Source: Inhella gelatinilytica
GTDB taxonomy: Bacteria > Pseudomonadota > Gammaproteobacteria > Burkholderiales > Burkholderiaceae_C
Reading direction: 5' to 3'
NCBI RefSeq assembly: GCF_016093295.1
Contig: NZ_JAEDAL010000001.1
Span: 620,001 to 684,000, forward strand
Length of the DNA stretch: 64,000 bases
Shown piece after piece: positions 1 to 8,424 of the stretch. Both the position numbers and the translations under genes were made by a program. The notes beneath the pieces are model-generated. The model ran no database searches and was not told the origin of the DNA. It saw only the letters and a list, made by a program, of their open reading frames with translations. Position 1 is the stretch's first letter, and the number at the start of each line of letters is the position of its first letter.

Positions 1-1
1 C

Positions 2-742
2 TACGGCCGCAGCGAGGCGCGCATCGGCCAGCACCTGGCCCATCGCCGCCGGGACTTTGTGCTGAGCACCAAGTTTGGCTACGGCGTCGAGGGCGTGCCG
101 GATTGGACCTATGACTGCATCGTGCAGGGCGTGGAGCGCGCGCTACGCCTGATGCGCACCGAGGTCATCGACGTCGGCCACCTGCACTCCTGCCCGCTGG
201 ACGTGCTGCAGCGGGGTGAGGTGAGCCAAGCCCTGGCCGACTGCGTTCGCGCCGGCAAACTGCGGGTGGCGGCTTACTCCGGCGAGAACGCCGAGCTGGC
301 CCACGCGCTGGCGGACGACCGCTTCGCCGCCGTGCAGTGCAGCCTGAGCCTGGTGGACCGGGCCAACGCCCCGCAGGTGGCCGCCACGCCCAAGGGTGTG
401 CTGGTCAAACGCGCCCTGGCAGGCCGCGCCTGGGCCCGGCCCCAGCGCCCGGAGGACTTTTGCGAAGGCCAGTACTGGGACCGCTGGCAGGCCTTGGGGC
501 TGAGCGCGGGTCAGGCGGCTGATCTGGATGCTGATCTGAAGGCGGATTGGCCCGCGCTGGCCCTGCGCTTTGCAGCCTTCGCGCCGGGCGTCAGCAGCGT
601 GCTGGTGGGCAGCCAGCGCCTGGACAACCTGCGCGCGCTGCAGGCCGCCTGGGCCCAGGGGCCGTTGCCTGCGGCCTGGCTGCAGGACTCGGAGGCCCGC
701 TGGCGGTCGGCCGGCGGCCCTCACTGGCCCGGCCTCGTCTAA
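2..742 (+). CDS. Aldo/keto reductase, 5'-truncated by window edge
   Basis: The reading frame is open from base 2, so the true start lies upstream of the window; 246 residues are visible. The fragment opens with Y-G-R-S-E, which matches the catalytic-Tyr motif of aldo/keto reductases. It continues with FVLSTKFGYG, carrying the catalytic Lys, then the strand with His (VGHLHS). Near the C-terminus, SSVLVGSQRLDNL matches the usual NADP-phosphate-binding region. The family reduces carbonyls or oxidises alcohols with NADP(H) in the cytoplasm. The substrate cannot be told from sequence. The next gene on the same strand starts 52 bp downstream without a clear terminator between them. Confidence 0.85.
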   Translation, partial: YGRSEARIGQHLAHRRRDFVLSTKFGYGVEGVPDWTYDCIVQGVERALRLMRTEVIDVGHLHSCPLDVLQRGEVSQALADCVRAGKLRVAAYSGENAELAHALADDRFAAVQCSLSLVDRANAPQVAATPKGVLVKRALAGRAWARPQRPEDFCEGQYWDRWQALGLSAGQAADLDADLKADWPALALRFAAFAPGVSSVLVGSQRLDNLRALQAAWAQGPLPAAWLQDSEARWRSAGGPHWPGLV

Positions 743-794
743 CCGCCCCGCTTTTCGGGCAGACTGCCCGCTTCCAACCCGCCCTCACCGCGCA

Positions 795-2048
795 ATGACC
801 CCCTTCGAGCTCTCCGTGCTTCTGTTTATGCAGCTCGCCGTGATCCTGCTGGCCTGCCGCGCCGTGAGTTGGGTGTTTGTGCGCATCGGCCAATCGCCCG
901 TGGTGGCCGAGATGGTGGCCGGCGTGCTGCTCGGGCCCTCTTTGCTGGGGCTGCTCGCGCCCGAGCTGAGCGCCTCGCTCTTCCCCGCGGCCAGCAAGCC
1001 CATCCTCTTCGCGCTGGCCCAGATTGCGCTGGCGCTCTACATGTTCCTGGTCGGCTGCGAATTTGATCTGGAGCTGATGAAGGGCCGCGTCGGCAAGGCG
1101 GCCTCGGTGTCCCTGGCCGGCATCGCCGCGCCCTTTGCCTTGGGCGCGGGCCTGGCTTGGTTCCTGGCCGATCGGCAAGACCTCTTCCCCGCCGCCACCG
1201 AGCCCTTCCAGGCCATGCTCTTCCTGGGTGCGGCCATGTCCATCACCGCCTTCCCCATGCTGGCGCGCATCATTTACGAGCGCGGCCTCACCGGCACCCC
1301 GCTGGGCACGCTGACCCTGGCCGCTGGCGCCGTGGACGATGCCGCTGCCTGGTGCGTGCTGGCCGTGGTGCTGGCCAGCTTCAAGGGGCAGGCCAGCATC
1401 GCCGTGCTGGCGATTGGCGGCTCGGTGCTGTTTGCCGCCTTCGTCATGGGCCCCCTGCGCTGGGTGCTGCCGCGCTGGATCGGCAAGGTGCAGGGCGACT
1501 TGAACAGCGGCCAGCTCGTGTTGGTGCTGGCCCTCTTGATGCTGGCGGCGTGGTGCACGGACATGATCGGCATCTACGCCGTGTTCGGCGCCTTCCTGCT
1601 CGGCCTGGCCATGCCGCGCGGCGACAACGGCGGGGTCCCCAAGGCGCTGGAGCGCCAGCTCATGCCGCTGACCACCAGCCTCTTGCTGCCCTGCTTTTTC
1701 ACCTACTCGGGCCTGAACACGCAGATCAACCTGCTGACCGAGCCCGGCCTCTGGGGCTTGGCCGCCGTGGTGCTGGCCGCCGCCGTGCTGGGCAAGGGCG
1801 GCGCCTGCTACGCCGTGGCCCGCTGGCAGGGCATGAGCCACCCCGAAGCCGCCGCCGTGGGCAGCCTGATGAACGCCCGCGGCCTGATGGAACTCATCAT
1901 CCTGAACATCGGCCTGCAGGCCGGGCTGATCACGCCCACACTGTTCACCGTCATGGTCATCATGGCCATCGTCACCACGCTGATGGCCACCCCTCTCTTC
2001 AACCGCGTGTACGCGAGCCGCTTGAAGGGGGCGGGGTTGGTGGTGTGA
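795..2048 (+). CDS. Kef-type cation:proton antiporter (CPA2 family)
   Basis: This 417-residue, strongly hydrophobic protein has about eleven to twelve membrane segments and belongs to the Na+/H+ exchanger CPA2 superfamily. The AVDDAAAW segment near residue 180 carries the paired acidic residues expected in the ion-binding core, following FLGAAMSITAFPMLARII. The conserved early segment SPVVAEMVAGVLLGPSLLG is present. There is no C-terminal TrkA-N/RCK domain, so it is a short antiporter rather than a full KefB/KefC. I chose the ATG at 795 because the family N-terminus (a hydrophobic helix) begins right there; the frame is open further upstream but with shadow-like sequence. The role is inner-membrane Na+ or K+/H+ exchange; the ion is unknown. 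Confidence 0.88.
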   Translation: MTPFELSVLLFMQLAVILLACRAVSWVFVRIGQSPVVAEMVAGVLLGPSLLGLLAPELSASLFPAASKPILFALAQIALALYMFLVGCEFDLELMKGRVGKAASVSLAGIAAPFALGAGLAWFLADRQDLFPAATEPFQAMLFLGAAMSITAFPMLARIIYERGLTGTPLGTLTLAAGAVDDAAAWCVLAVVLASFKGQASIAVLAIGGSVLFAAFVMGPLRWVLPRWIGKVQGDLNSGQLVLVLALLMLAAWCTDMIGIYAVFGAFLLGLAMPRGDNGGVPKALERQLMPLTTSLLLPCFFTYSGLNTQINLLTEPGLWGLAAVVLAAAVLGKGGACYAVARWQGMSHPEAAAVGSLMNARGLMELIILNIGLQAGLITPTLFTVMVIMAIVTTLMATPLFNRVYASRLKGAGLVV

Positions 2049-2069
2049 GTCGGACGATTGGGTTCAATC

Positions 2070-2492
2070 TCACGGGGACACGTTGGCGATGGTCGCCTGC
2101 ATGAGGGCAACGACCTTGTACGCGTCATCCGTCGATGAGAAGGCACGAACCTCACCGGTGCAAACCGTCAATTGGCGCCCAGCGTTCTGAACGCGGCCGA
2201 TTGCCAAGAAGTGGCTGCCAATCGCCGGGCGGAGCAGATTGATCTTGAACTCGGCTGTTACGACTTCCCGACCGTGCGGCGCCCGCGTGAGCGCCGCGTA
2301 GCCACAGGCGCTGTCCAGAATGCTCGTGATCGCGCCGGCGTGCACGAACCCATGTTGCTGGGACAGGTGCTGCGAAAACGGCAGGGCGATATGAACCTCT
2401 CCATCCTGGACATGCTGCAGGGTGGCCCCCAGTACCTGCATCAGGCCTTGGGCCTGGAAGCTGGAACTGATCCGGTCTTTCATTGGGCTCAT
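2070..2492 (-). CDS. PaaI-family hotdog thioesterase
   Basis: The 140-residue single hotdog-fold protein has the PaaI/YdiI-type motif HGFVHAGAITSILDSACGYA at about residues 47-66. Here the His-Gly pair and the Asp of the helix form the acyl-CoA thioesterase site. The family hydrolyses aromatic or medium-chain acyl-CoAs in the cytoplasm. The ATG at 2492 is supported by a GGAG five bases upstream. It lies 73 bp after the halogenase-like gene on the same strand and could be co-transcribed with it. It converges with the antiporter gene, leaving 21 bp between stops and no visible terminator. Confidence 0.85.
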   Translation of the reverse strand: MSPMKDRISSSFQAQGLMQVLGATLQHVQDGEVHIALPFSQHLSQQHGFVHAGAITSILDSACGYAALTRAPHGREVVTAEFKINLLRPAIGSHFLAIGRVQNAGRQLTVCTGEVRAFSSTDDAYKVVALMQATIANVSP

Positions 2493-2565
2493 GGATGCTC
2501 CGCAAAGTCAAAGCGGGGCCGCTCAATCACCCCGAGAAGCACGCGTACACGCCGCGCTTGATTTT

Positions 2566-4101
2566 TTAGGCGCGCCCCAAAAACTCCGCACTCGCGCAAT
2601 GCTGGCGGATGTAGTCGCGGTGGCTGGGCATGTGCTGCACGCAGCGATCAATGGTGTTCTCGATGTTTTCGAGGAAGTCGCGCACCTTTTGCTCGGGCAG
2701 GGCGTCCACCAGCGGGTGGTAGCTCTGCGGGTAGACGCGCTGGCCGAGCATGACTTCGAGCCAAGAGATCTCCGAGAACATTTCTGAGCCCTCGCGGAAC
2801 ACGCGGCCGTGGGCCTTGAAGACATCCATCTTGTGCTGCAGCGACTCGGGGATGGCCATGTTGCGGCAGTGGCGCCAGAAGGCAGTGTCGTCGCGCTCGG
2901 TGGCCTTGTAGTGCAGGATCAAGAAGTCGCGGATCTTGATGAACTCGAACTCCGACTGGCGGTTGAACTCGTCGATATCGGCCGGGTTGAAGCCTTTGTC
3001 GGGGAACAGACTGGTCAGGCGCGCGATGGTGGCTTGAACCAGGTGGAGGCTGGTGGACTCCAGCGGCTCCATGAAGCCGCTGGCCAAGCCGTTGGCCACC
3101 ACGTTCTTGTTCCACAGCTTCTTGCGCTTGCCAGTGACGAACTTGAGCAGGCGCGGCTCGGCCATGATGCGGCCGTCCAGGTTGGCGGTCAGCACGTCCA
3201 CCGCCGCCTGCTCGGAGATGAAGCTGTCGCAGAAGACGTGGCCATTGCCGATGCGGTGCTGCAGCGGAATGCGCCACTGCCAGCCGGCATCGCGCGCGGT
3301 GGCGCGGGTGTAGGGCAGCAGGGGCTCGACGGAGGCACAGGGCACGGCCCAGGCGCGGTTACAGGGCAGGTAGTGGCTCCAGTCTTCGTAGCCGGTCTTG
3401 AGCACCTCTTCAATCAGCAGGCCGCGAAAGCCCGAGCAGTCGATGAAGAGGTCACCCTCCACGCGGCGACCGTCGGAGAGCACCAAGTCCTGAACAAAGC
3501 CCGTTTCCGGGTGCTGAGTGGCGCCGGCGATCTTGCCTTCCACGCGCTCCACGCCCCGGGCCTCGGCATAGCGGCGCAGGAACTTGGCGTACAGGTGGGC
3601 GTCGAAGTGGAAGGCGTGGGCAATCTCGCCCATGGGCGAGTTGGGCATGTTGGGTTGCGCGCGCACAAAGCGGTGGGCGCGGCTGGCCGCCGTGTTGATG
3701 GAGTAGCGCTCCAGCGGCGCGGCGTAGCCACTGCGACGCCCCTTGAGCCAGTAGTGGTGGAACTTGGTGGCTCCCAGGTCCGGACCCAGAGGGCCGAAGC
3801 CGTGGATGTAGCTGTCGCCCAAGCGGCCCCAGTTCACAAACTCGATGCCCAGCTTGAACGTGGCCTGGGTTTCGCGCATGAACTCGTCTTCGTTGAGCTC
3901 CAGCGCGTTGTTGTAGATCTGGATCAGCGGAATGGTGGCCTCGCCCACCCCCACGGTTCCGATCTCGTCGGACTCGACCAGGGTGATCTTCCACGGGCCG
4001 GTGCACATGCGGGCCAGGGCTGCGGCGCTCATCCAACCGGCGGTGCCGCCGCCCACGACGACGATGTTGCGAATGTGATCGGGGTGCTGGCGAACTTCCA
4101 T
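2566..4101 (-). CDS. Flavin-dependent tryptophan-halogenase-like protein
   Basis: The 511-residue protein belongs to the FAD-dependent tryptophan halogenase family. It starts with a Rossmann GxGxxG (VVVGGGTAGWMSAAALA, residues 13-29). It has GVGEATIP at 51-58, the conserved Lys in ATFKLGIEFVNW (K83, equivalent to catalytic K79 of PrnA), DCSGFRGLLIE at 221-231, and the signature WQWRIP at 274-279. EPLESTSLHLVQ at 345-356 carries the Glu-Ser pair (E348-S349) of the active site. By known members, reduced flavin, O2 and halide would give HOCl bound near the Lys. Its neighbour is a TonB receptor of the class often paired with such proteins in sugar-uptake loci of Caulobacter and Xanthomonas, where the substrate is not established. 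No biosynthetic cluster surrounds it. Confidence 0.88.
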   Translation of the reverse strand: MEVRQHPDHIRNIVVVGGGTAGWMSAAALARMCTGPWKITLVESDEIGTVGVGEATIPLIQIYNNALELNEDEFMRETQATFKLGIEFVNWGRLGDSYIHGFGPLGPDLGATKFHHYWLKGRRSGYAAPLERYSINTAASRAHRFVRAQPNMPNSPMGEIAHAFHFDAHLYAKFLRRYAEARGVERVEGKIAGATQHPETGFVQDLVLSDGRRVEGDLFIDCSGFRGLLIEEVLKTGYEDWSHYLPCNRAWAVPCASVEPLLPYTRATARDAGWQWRIPLQHRIGNGHVFCDSFISEQAAVDVLTANLDGRIMAEPRLLKFVTGKRKKLWNKNVVANGLASGFMEPLESTSLHLVQATIARLTSLFPDKGFNPADIDEFNRQSEFEFIKIRDFLILHYKATERDDTAFWRHCRNMAIPESLQHKMDVFKAHGRVFREGSEMFSEISWLEVMLGQRVYPQSYHPLVDALPEQKVRDFLENIENTIDRCVQHMPSHRDYIRQHCASAEFLGRA

Positions 4102-4170
4102 GGCAAACCTAACAGCGGTACAAGGAACGGGGCTCCAGGGTAGAGGAGTCGGGGGCCCCGTTGAATGGGA

Positions 4171-4203
4171 AAAGCCCCGGTCAGCGTGAGCCGGCCCGGG
4201 GCT
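4171..4203 (-). terminator. Rho-independent terminator after TonB receptor gene
   Basis: Read on the minus strand, AGCCCCGG and CCGGGGCT (8-bp stem) flank a 15-base loop and are followed by TTTTCCC. It lies 25 bp past the receptor stop and 70 bp before the halogenase-like start. It may therefore reduce, rather than abolish, read-through into that gene. Confidence 0.75.
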
Positions 4204-4227
4204 TATGGGAGCAGAAAGCGCGAGGGC

Positions 4228-6954
4228 TTACAGCTTGTAGGTCACGCCCAGCAGGTAGGTTTTGCCGTACTTGATGGTGTCAATGATCTGATCCACCTTG
4301 TCCAGCGTGCCGTTGTAGCGCTGGTACTTGGCGTTGTTCAGGTTGTTGACTTGCAAGAGCGCCGACAGCCCCTTCAGCGGCCCCGACTGGAACTCGTAAC
4401 CGATCTGGGCGTCGATGATGCTTTCCGCCTTGATGTAGGTGTACTCGCGGTTGGCGCCGAAGCCCTGGACTTCACCCAAGAAGTTCGAGCGGTAGCGGTT
4501 CGAAACCCGCGCCTGGAAACCGGCGTTCTCGTAATAGAAGGTCAGGTTGGCCACTTGGCGCGACAGACCCGGCATCGAGCGCGTGTCGCTGTCACCGAAG
4601 GGGTTTACGCGGCTCTTGGTGTCGGCAAAGCTGGCCACCACACCAAAGCCACTCAGCGCATCCGCCAGCTTGTCCAGGGGCAAAGAAGCCGCCAGCTCGA
4701 AGCCTTCAATCGAGCCACCCTTGCCGTTGCGCGGCTGGGTGAAGTTGCCCAGCGGGTTGGTCGGCGTTGGGTTGGTCGTGCTGTTGACGGCACCGCTGAA
4801 GTTGTACTGCGTATCGGTGTAGTCAAAGATGTAGCTTTCCAGGTCCTTGTAGAACGCGGCAGCGCTGAAGTAAGCCTTGGTGCCCCAGTACTTCTCGAAG
4901 CTTAGGTCGAAGGCCTTGGCGCGGAACGGATCCAGCAGGGGGTTGCCACCGCCACCCGACCACTTGCCCTGGTTTACGGTCACCGTGCGGGCGGCGCTCA
5001 TTTGGTCCATTCGCGCACGGGCCAGCACCTTGGCCACACCCAGGCGCAGAGCTTGGTCGTCACCCAGGTCCAGGTTCAGGTTCAGGCTGGGCAGCACGTC
5101 GTTGTACGTCTTGCCCAGGGTGTACGGGGTCACGCCAGCGTAGTCGCCGTTGTTGTTCAGCGCCACTTGGGCAGCCGACGATTCCTGGTCCGTCCGCACC
5201 ACCTGCAGGCCCAGATTGCCGCGCAGCGGCATGCCGTTGAACTCCGTGTCCAGGTTGGCCTTGCTGAACAAGGTCGTCACCTTTTCGCGAACTTCCCAGC
5301 TCTTCAGGGCGATGTCGCGGTGAACGTTGGGCACGAGGTTGTAGTAGCTCGGGTGCACTTGGGCCGGGTCAAAGGCCACGGCTTGGAACTGGTTGCCGCC
5401 GCCCACGTTGACGGTGCCCGTTCCGGCCGGCAGATCCTTGAAGGCGCCAACGCCTTCCTTGAGGATCAGCTTGTACTCGTCGGCCGACTTGGTCTTCTCG
5501 CGATTGGCTTGGTTCAGGCCAAAGCTCAGGTAGTCAAAGACACCGCCGCCCACCGGCGTGCCCAGGGTCAGGCGGCCGGCCTTGATGGTGTCGTTGGTCT
5601 TGATGGTCTTGTCGTAGCCGTTCTGGCCCCAGGATTCCGGGTCCATCAGCTTGACCTTGGTCGGGTCGCCGTAGTTGTACTGCAGCGCCGTGACTTCGTT
5701 GTAGTTCCCTACCGTCACATTGCCCGGCGTCGGGATGGAGGCCTCCATCTCAATGATGCGCTCGTCCCGCTTGGCGTTGGAGTACGACAGGTCGGTTTCC
5801 AGGTTCCAGCCCGTCTTTTCGCCGAACTTGGTATTCCAGCCGAAGGAGCGCAGGTCGTCACGGCGCGGCTCCCAAATGGTCCGCGACAGCGGGTTGACAT
5901 TGGTCCAGGTGCCGCTGATCAAGCGCCCGTTGGTGATGACAGGGTTCAGCAAGCCGGGGTACTGGGGGCTGCTGGCGTTCTTCCAGCTGTCTTCCGGCTG
6001 GATTTCCAAACCGCGCTTGACGGTTTCACGGTCGAACTTCGAGTAGTAGAGATCCAGCGTGCTGCTGAAGTCCTTGCTGGGCTTGTACTCCACCACACCC
6101 ATGGCACCCGTGCGGGTGGTTTCGGTGCTGTCGTTGAAGTACTTGAAGCCACCGGTGTACTGCACCACCGAGCCGGGGGCGCCGCCGTCCCAACCCGGAT
6201 AGACCTTGGAGCCGGTCCACTTGAACGTGTTGTTGTTGTTGTAGGTCTCGGTGCGACCCGTGGTCACATCGGACTTGAGCTGCGCCACACCAAAGGCCAC
6301 ACCCAGGGTGCGGTCGGCGAACTGGTCGATGTAGCTGAAGTTGACGCGCGAACCATTGCCCGTGAATTCCGTGCCCACGCCCGACTTCTCTTTGCGGGCG
6401 TTGGCCGCCAGCACGGACTTCTTGAAGTTCAAGGGACGCACGGTCTGCAGGTCGATGGTGCCGGAGAGGCCCTGGCCCACCAGCTCACCATCCGGGGTCT
6501 TGTAGACCACCACCGACGCCAGCAGCTCCGACGGGTACTGGTCGAACTCGACGCCCCGGTTGTCGCCGGTCGAAACCTGCTCGCGGCCGTTCAGCAGCGC
6601 GGTGGCGAAGTCACCCGACATGCCGCGGATGCTGATGTTCGAGGCGCGGCCGGCCACACGTTGGGCGGCCAAGCCCGGCAGGCGAGCGATGGACTCAGCG
6701 ATGGACGAGTCCGGCAACTTGCCGATGTCTTCAGCCGAGATGGCTTCGACGATGTTGTCCTTGTTCTTCTTGACCGAAATGGCGTCTTCAATGCCCTTGC
6801 GGATGCCGGTCACCACGATGGTGTCCAGCTTAGCCGGCTCTTGCTGTTTTTGCGCTTCTTGCGCCTGGGCGCCCATGCTCATCAGGGCTGCGACGCAGCC
6901 CAGGGTGATGGCGCGCACCTGGAAGGGCTCACGCCGGCCGTTCAACTTCTTCAT
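4228..6954 (-). CDS. TonB-dependent receptor, sugar-locus (Caulobacter/Xanthomonas) type
   Basis: This 908-residue outer-membrane receptor has a signal peptide ending at AQA about 30 residues in. A TonB-box-like DTIVVTG follows, then a plug domain (IGKLPDSSIAESIARLPGL and ISIRGMSGDFATALLNGRE) and a long beta-barrel ending in a short hydrophobic tail, GVTYKL. The plug sequence fits the TonB-Xanth-Caul subfamily, commonly tied to uptake of plant or algal sugars. The ATG at 6954 has GAGGAG eight bases upstream. An in-frame GTG at 6963 would overlap that ribosome site and is unlikely. A HexR-like box lies about 220 bp upstream of the start, and the halogenase-like gene follows past a terminator. 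Substrate is inferred to be an oligosaccharide; it is not shown. Confidence 0.9.
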   Translation of the reverse strand: MKKLNGRREPFQVRAITLGCVAALMSMGAQAQEAQKQQEPAKLDTIVVTGIRKGIEDAISVKKNKDNIVEAISAEDIGKLPDSSIAESIARLPGLAAQRVAGRASNISIRGMSGDFATALLNGREQVSTGDNRGVEFDQYPSELLASVVVYKTPDGELVGQGLSGTIDLQTVRPLNFKKSVLAANARKEKSGVGTEFTGNGSRVNFSYIDQFADRTLGVAFGVAQLKSDVTTGRTETYNNNNTFKWTGSKVYPGWDGGAPGSVVQYTGGFKYFNDSTETTRTGAMGVVEYKPSKDFSSTLDLYYSKFDRETVKRGLEIQPEDSWKNASSPQYPGLLNPVITNGRLISGTWTNVNPLSRTIWEPRRDDLRSFGWNTKFGEKTGWNLETDLSYSNAKRDERIIEMEASIPTPGNVTVGNYNEVTALQYNYGDPTKVKLMDPESWGQNGYDKTIKTNDTIKAGRLTLGTPVGGGVFDYLSFGLNQANREKTKSADEYKLILKEGVGAFKDLPAGTGTVNVGGGNQFQAVAFDPAQVHPSYYNLVPNVHRDIALKSWEVREKVTTLFSKANLDTEFNGMPLRGNLGLQVVRTDQESSAAQVALNNNGDYAGVTPYTLGKTYNDVLPSLNLNLDLGDDQALRLGVAKVLARARMDQMSAARTVTVNQGKWSGGGGNPLLDPFRAKAFDLSFEKYWGTKAYFSAAAFYKDLESYIFDYTDTQYNFSGAVNSTTNPTPTNPLGNFTQPRNGKGGSIEGFELAASLPLDKLADALSGFGVVASFADTKSRVNPFGDSDTRSMPGLSRQVANLTFYYENAGFQARVSNRYRSNFLGEVQGFGANREYTYIKAESIIDAQIGYEFQSGPLKGLSALLQVNNLNNAKYQRYNGTLDKVDQIIDTIKYGKTYLLGVTYKL

Positions 6955-7171
6955 GCTCTGCACTCCTCGCGGGAAAAGAAATGCGCTGCGACCAAGCCCA
7001 CCTTGACGCTGCGCCCATCAACTGCCTTCAACAATCGATTCTGTACTAAAACTAGATTTTGGAAAGACCCTCGTTGCTCGGCATTCACTAGGTCAAACCC
7101 TTGATTCGTCTTGTTTTTTGGCATTTTTGCGACATTCGACTCGCAGACTGGCGAGAGGCTTCTCACAAAAC

Positions 7172-7185
7172 GTAGCCAAACTACA
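7172..7185 (-). promoter_or_regulatory. HexR-type operator, site 1 (GTAGCCAAACTACA)
   Basis: This imperfect palindrome matches the published gamma/betaproteobacterial HexR consensus TGTARTWWWAYTACA closely (TGTAGTTTGGCTAC on the minus strand). It sits just past the stop of the glucokinase gene and about 220 bp upstream of the TonB receptor start, so the receptor is its likely target. It is nearly identical to the sites at 8237 and 8335. Confidence 0.6.
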
Positions 7186-7186
7186 T

Positions 7187-8194
7187 TCAATTCTGAACAT
7201 GGCTCAAGGCCTGCGCGGCGCCATCGAGCGCCGCCAACCCGTCGGTCACAACCGCCGTCGGGATGGCCGCCAGATAGCCTTGGCATCGACCCTTGGCCTC
7301 AAAACGCGCCCGGAAGGCCGAACGGTCCAAGCGGGCCCCCAGGCGCGGCACGATGCCGCCGCCGATGAACACCCCGCCGCGCGCCCCGAAACTCAAGGCC
7401 ACCGAACCCGCAAAACCGCCCAACATGGCGCAGAACACCTCCAGGGTGCGACTGGCGACGGCGTCCGACTCCTCAGCCCCCTCGCCCAGGCCGCGCTCGA
7501 CGATCCAGGGCGCATCCACCCCCACAGCCGCGCGCTGACCCTCGACCGCCGCCACCGCGGCGTACAGGGTCGGCAACCCCAAGCCCGACAACAGGCGCTC
7601 ACCGGACACGTGGGGGAACTCGCGCCGCACCACCCGCAGCAACTCGCTCTCATAGTCGTCAGCCGGCGCCAGCGTGGCATGCCCGCCCTCGCCCGCCACG
7701 GGCAACCACCCCCCAGGGACCGGCATCAGACCCGCCACGCCCAATCCCGTACCCGGCCCAATCACCGCCACCGGCACATCAAAGCGCGGCACACCCTCGC
7801 CCAGCGGGCGCCACTGCGCAGCGCGCAAGCGAGGCAAGGACAGCGCCAGGGCCTCAAAGTCATTCAGCACACACAACTGCCGCAGACCCAACACCGCCTG
7901 CAACTGCTGCTGCGAAAAGCTCCAGGGGTTGTTGCGGAACACCACCGCATCCCCCGTCACCGCCGTGGCCACCGCGATGGCGGCACTGCGCGGCGCCTCC
8001 ACCGGCCCAAGACCCCGCAAGTAGGCGCGAATGGCATCTTCCAGGCTGGCGTGGTCGGCCACAGCCAGCGTGCGCACCGCACTGAGCTCCTGCCCCGGCC
8101 CGGCGACCCAGGCGAAGCGGGCATTGCTGCCCCCCAGGTCAGCCAGCAACCAGGGGTAGGGCGCAATGGAGGCGGAATCGAACACAGGGGACAT
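7187..8194 (-). CDS. glk: Glucokinase (Glk family), stand-alone copy
   Basis: The 335-residue cytoplasmic sugar kinase phosphorylates glucose to glucose-6-phosphate with ATP. It shows the ATP-phosphate motif LLADLGGSNARFAWV near the N-terminus, VLNDFEALALSLPRL (the Asp is the presumed catalytic base), GPGTGLGVAGL and GEGGHATLAP. This is the Glk (PF02685) rather than the ROK signature. I start it at the ATG at 8194; an in-frame TTG at 8209 is possible and neither has a good ribosome site. A HexR-type box lies 42 bp upstream of this ATG. It is divergent from a second glucokinase fused to an RpiR regulator, so the locus has two glucokinase domains. The sequences differ clearly, so this is not a recent duplication. 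Confidence 0.9.
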   Translation of the reverse strand: MSPVFDSASIAPYPWLLADLGGSNARFAWVAGPGQELSAVRTLAVADHASLEDAIRAYLRGLGPVEAPRSAAIAVATAVTGDAVVFRNNPWSFSQQQLQAVLGLRQLCVLNDFEALALSLPRLRAAQWRPLGEGVPRFDVPVAVIGPGTGLGVAGLMPVPGGWLPVAGEGGHATLAPADDYESELLRVVRREFPHVSGERLLSGLGLPTLYAAVAAVEGQRAAVGVDAPWIVERGLGEGAEESDAVASRTLEVFCAMLGGFAGSVALSFGARGGVFIGGGIVPRLGARLDRSAFRARFEAKGRCQGYLAAIPTAVVTDGLAALDGAAQALSHVQN

Positions 8195-8236
8195 GGACGC
8201 GGCGCACAAATGGAGGGCAACTGCAAAGTCAAAACG

Positions 8237-8250
8237 GTAGCAAAACTACA
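8237..8250. promoter_or_regulatory. HexR-type operator, site 2 (GTAGCAAAACTACA)
   Basis: The sequence is a palindromic GTAG-N6-CTAC core with an A-rich centre. It matches the HexR consensus on both half sites and lies between the divergent glucokinase and glucokinase-RpiR genes, 42 bp from the glucokinase ATG. Confidence 0.65.
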
Positions 8251-8334
8251 GCGCAACAGCAAGCAAACCCGTCATTCCCAGTTAAAACCAAGCGTAAACC
8301 CCGACAATTCCCCCTTATATCGATGGTCTTTGAA

Positions 8335-8349
8335 TGTAGTTTCCCTACT
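8335..8349. promoter_or_regulatory. HexR-type operator, site 3 (TGTAGTTTCCCTACT)
   Basis: This is the third copy of the same palindrome, 75 bp upstream of the glucokinase-RpiR fusion gene. It fits autoregulation by the regulator encoded there. Sites 2 and 3 are 84 bp apart start to start (8250 to 8335), close to eight helical turns. Confidence 0.65.
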
Positions 8350-8424
8350 CTTTGGGCAGAAAAACCCTGGGCGCGGAGCCGGGGAGTGCTTTGATAATCC
8401 GGACGCTGCTTCTTTGGTTTGCCC

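Noticed and set aside
591-1841. Long minus-strand open frame opposite the antiporter gene
   Set aside because: His/Gln/Gly-rich composition without any motif; the plus strand has a clear antiporter.
2566-6954. Secondary-metabolite gene cluster around the halogenase-like gene
   Set aside because: No NRPS, PKS, prenyltransferase or flavin reductase in reach; neighbours are uptake and glucose genes.
6955-6963. GTG start for the TonB receptor three codons upstream
   Set aside because: The GTG overlaps the GAGGAG ribosome site; the ATG at 6954 has proper spacing.
7043-7056. Fourth HexR-type site (GTACTAAAACTAGA)
   Set aside because: Both half sites carry mismatches to the other three; chance similarity cannot be excluded.
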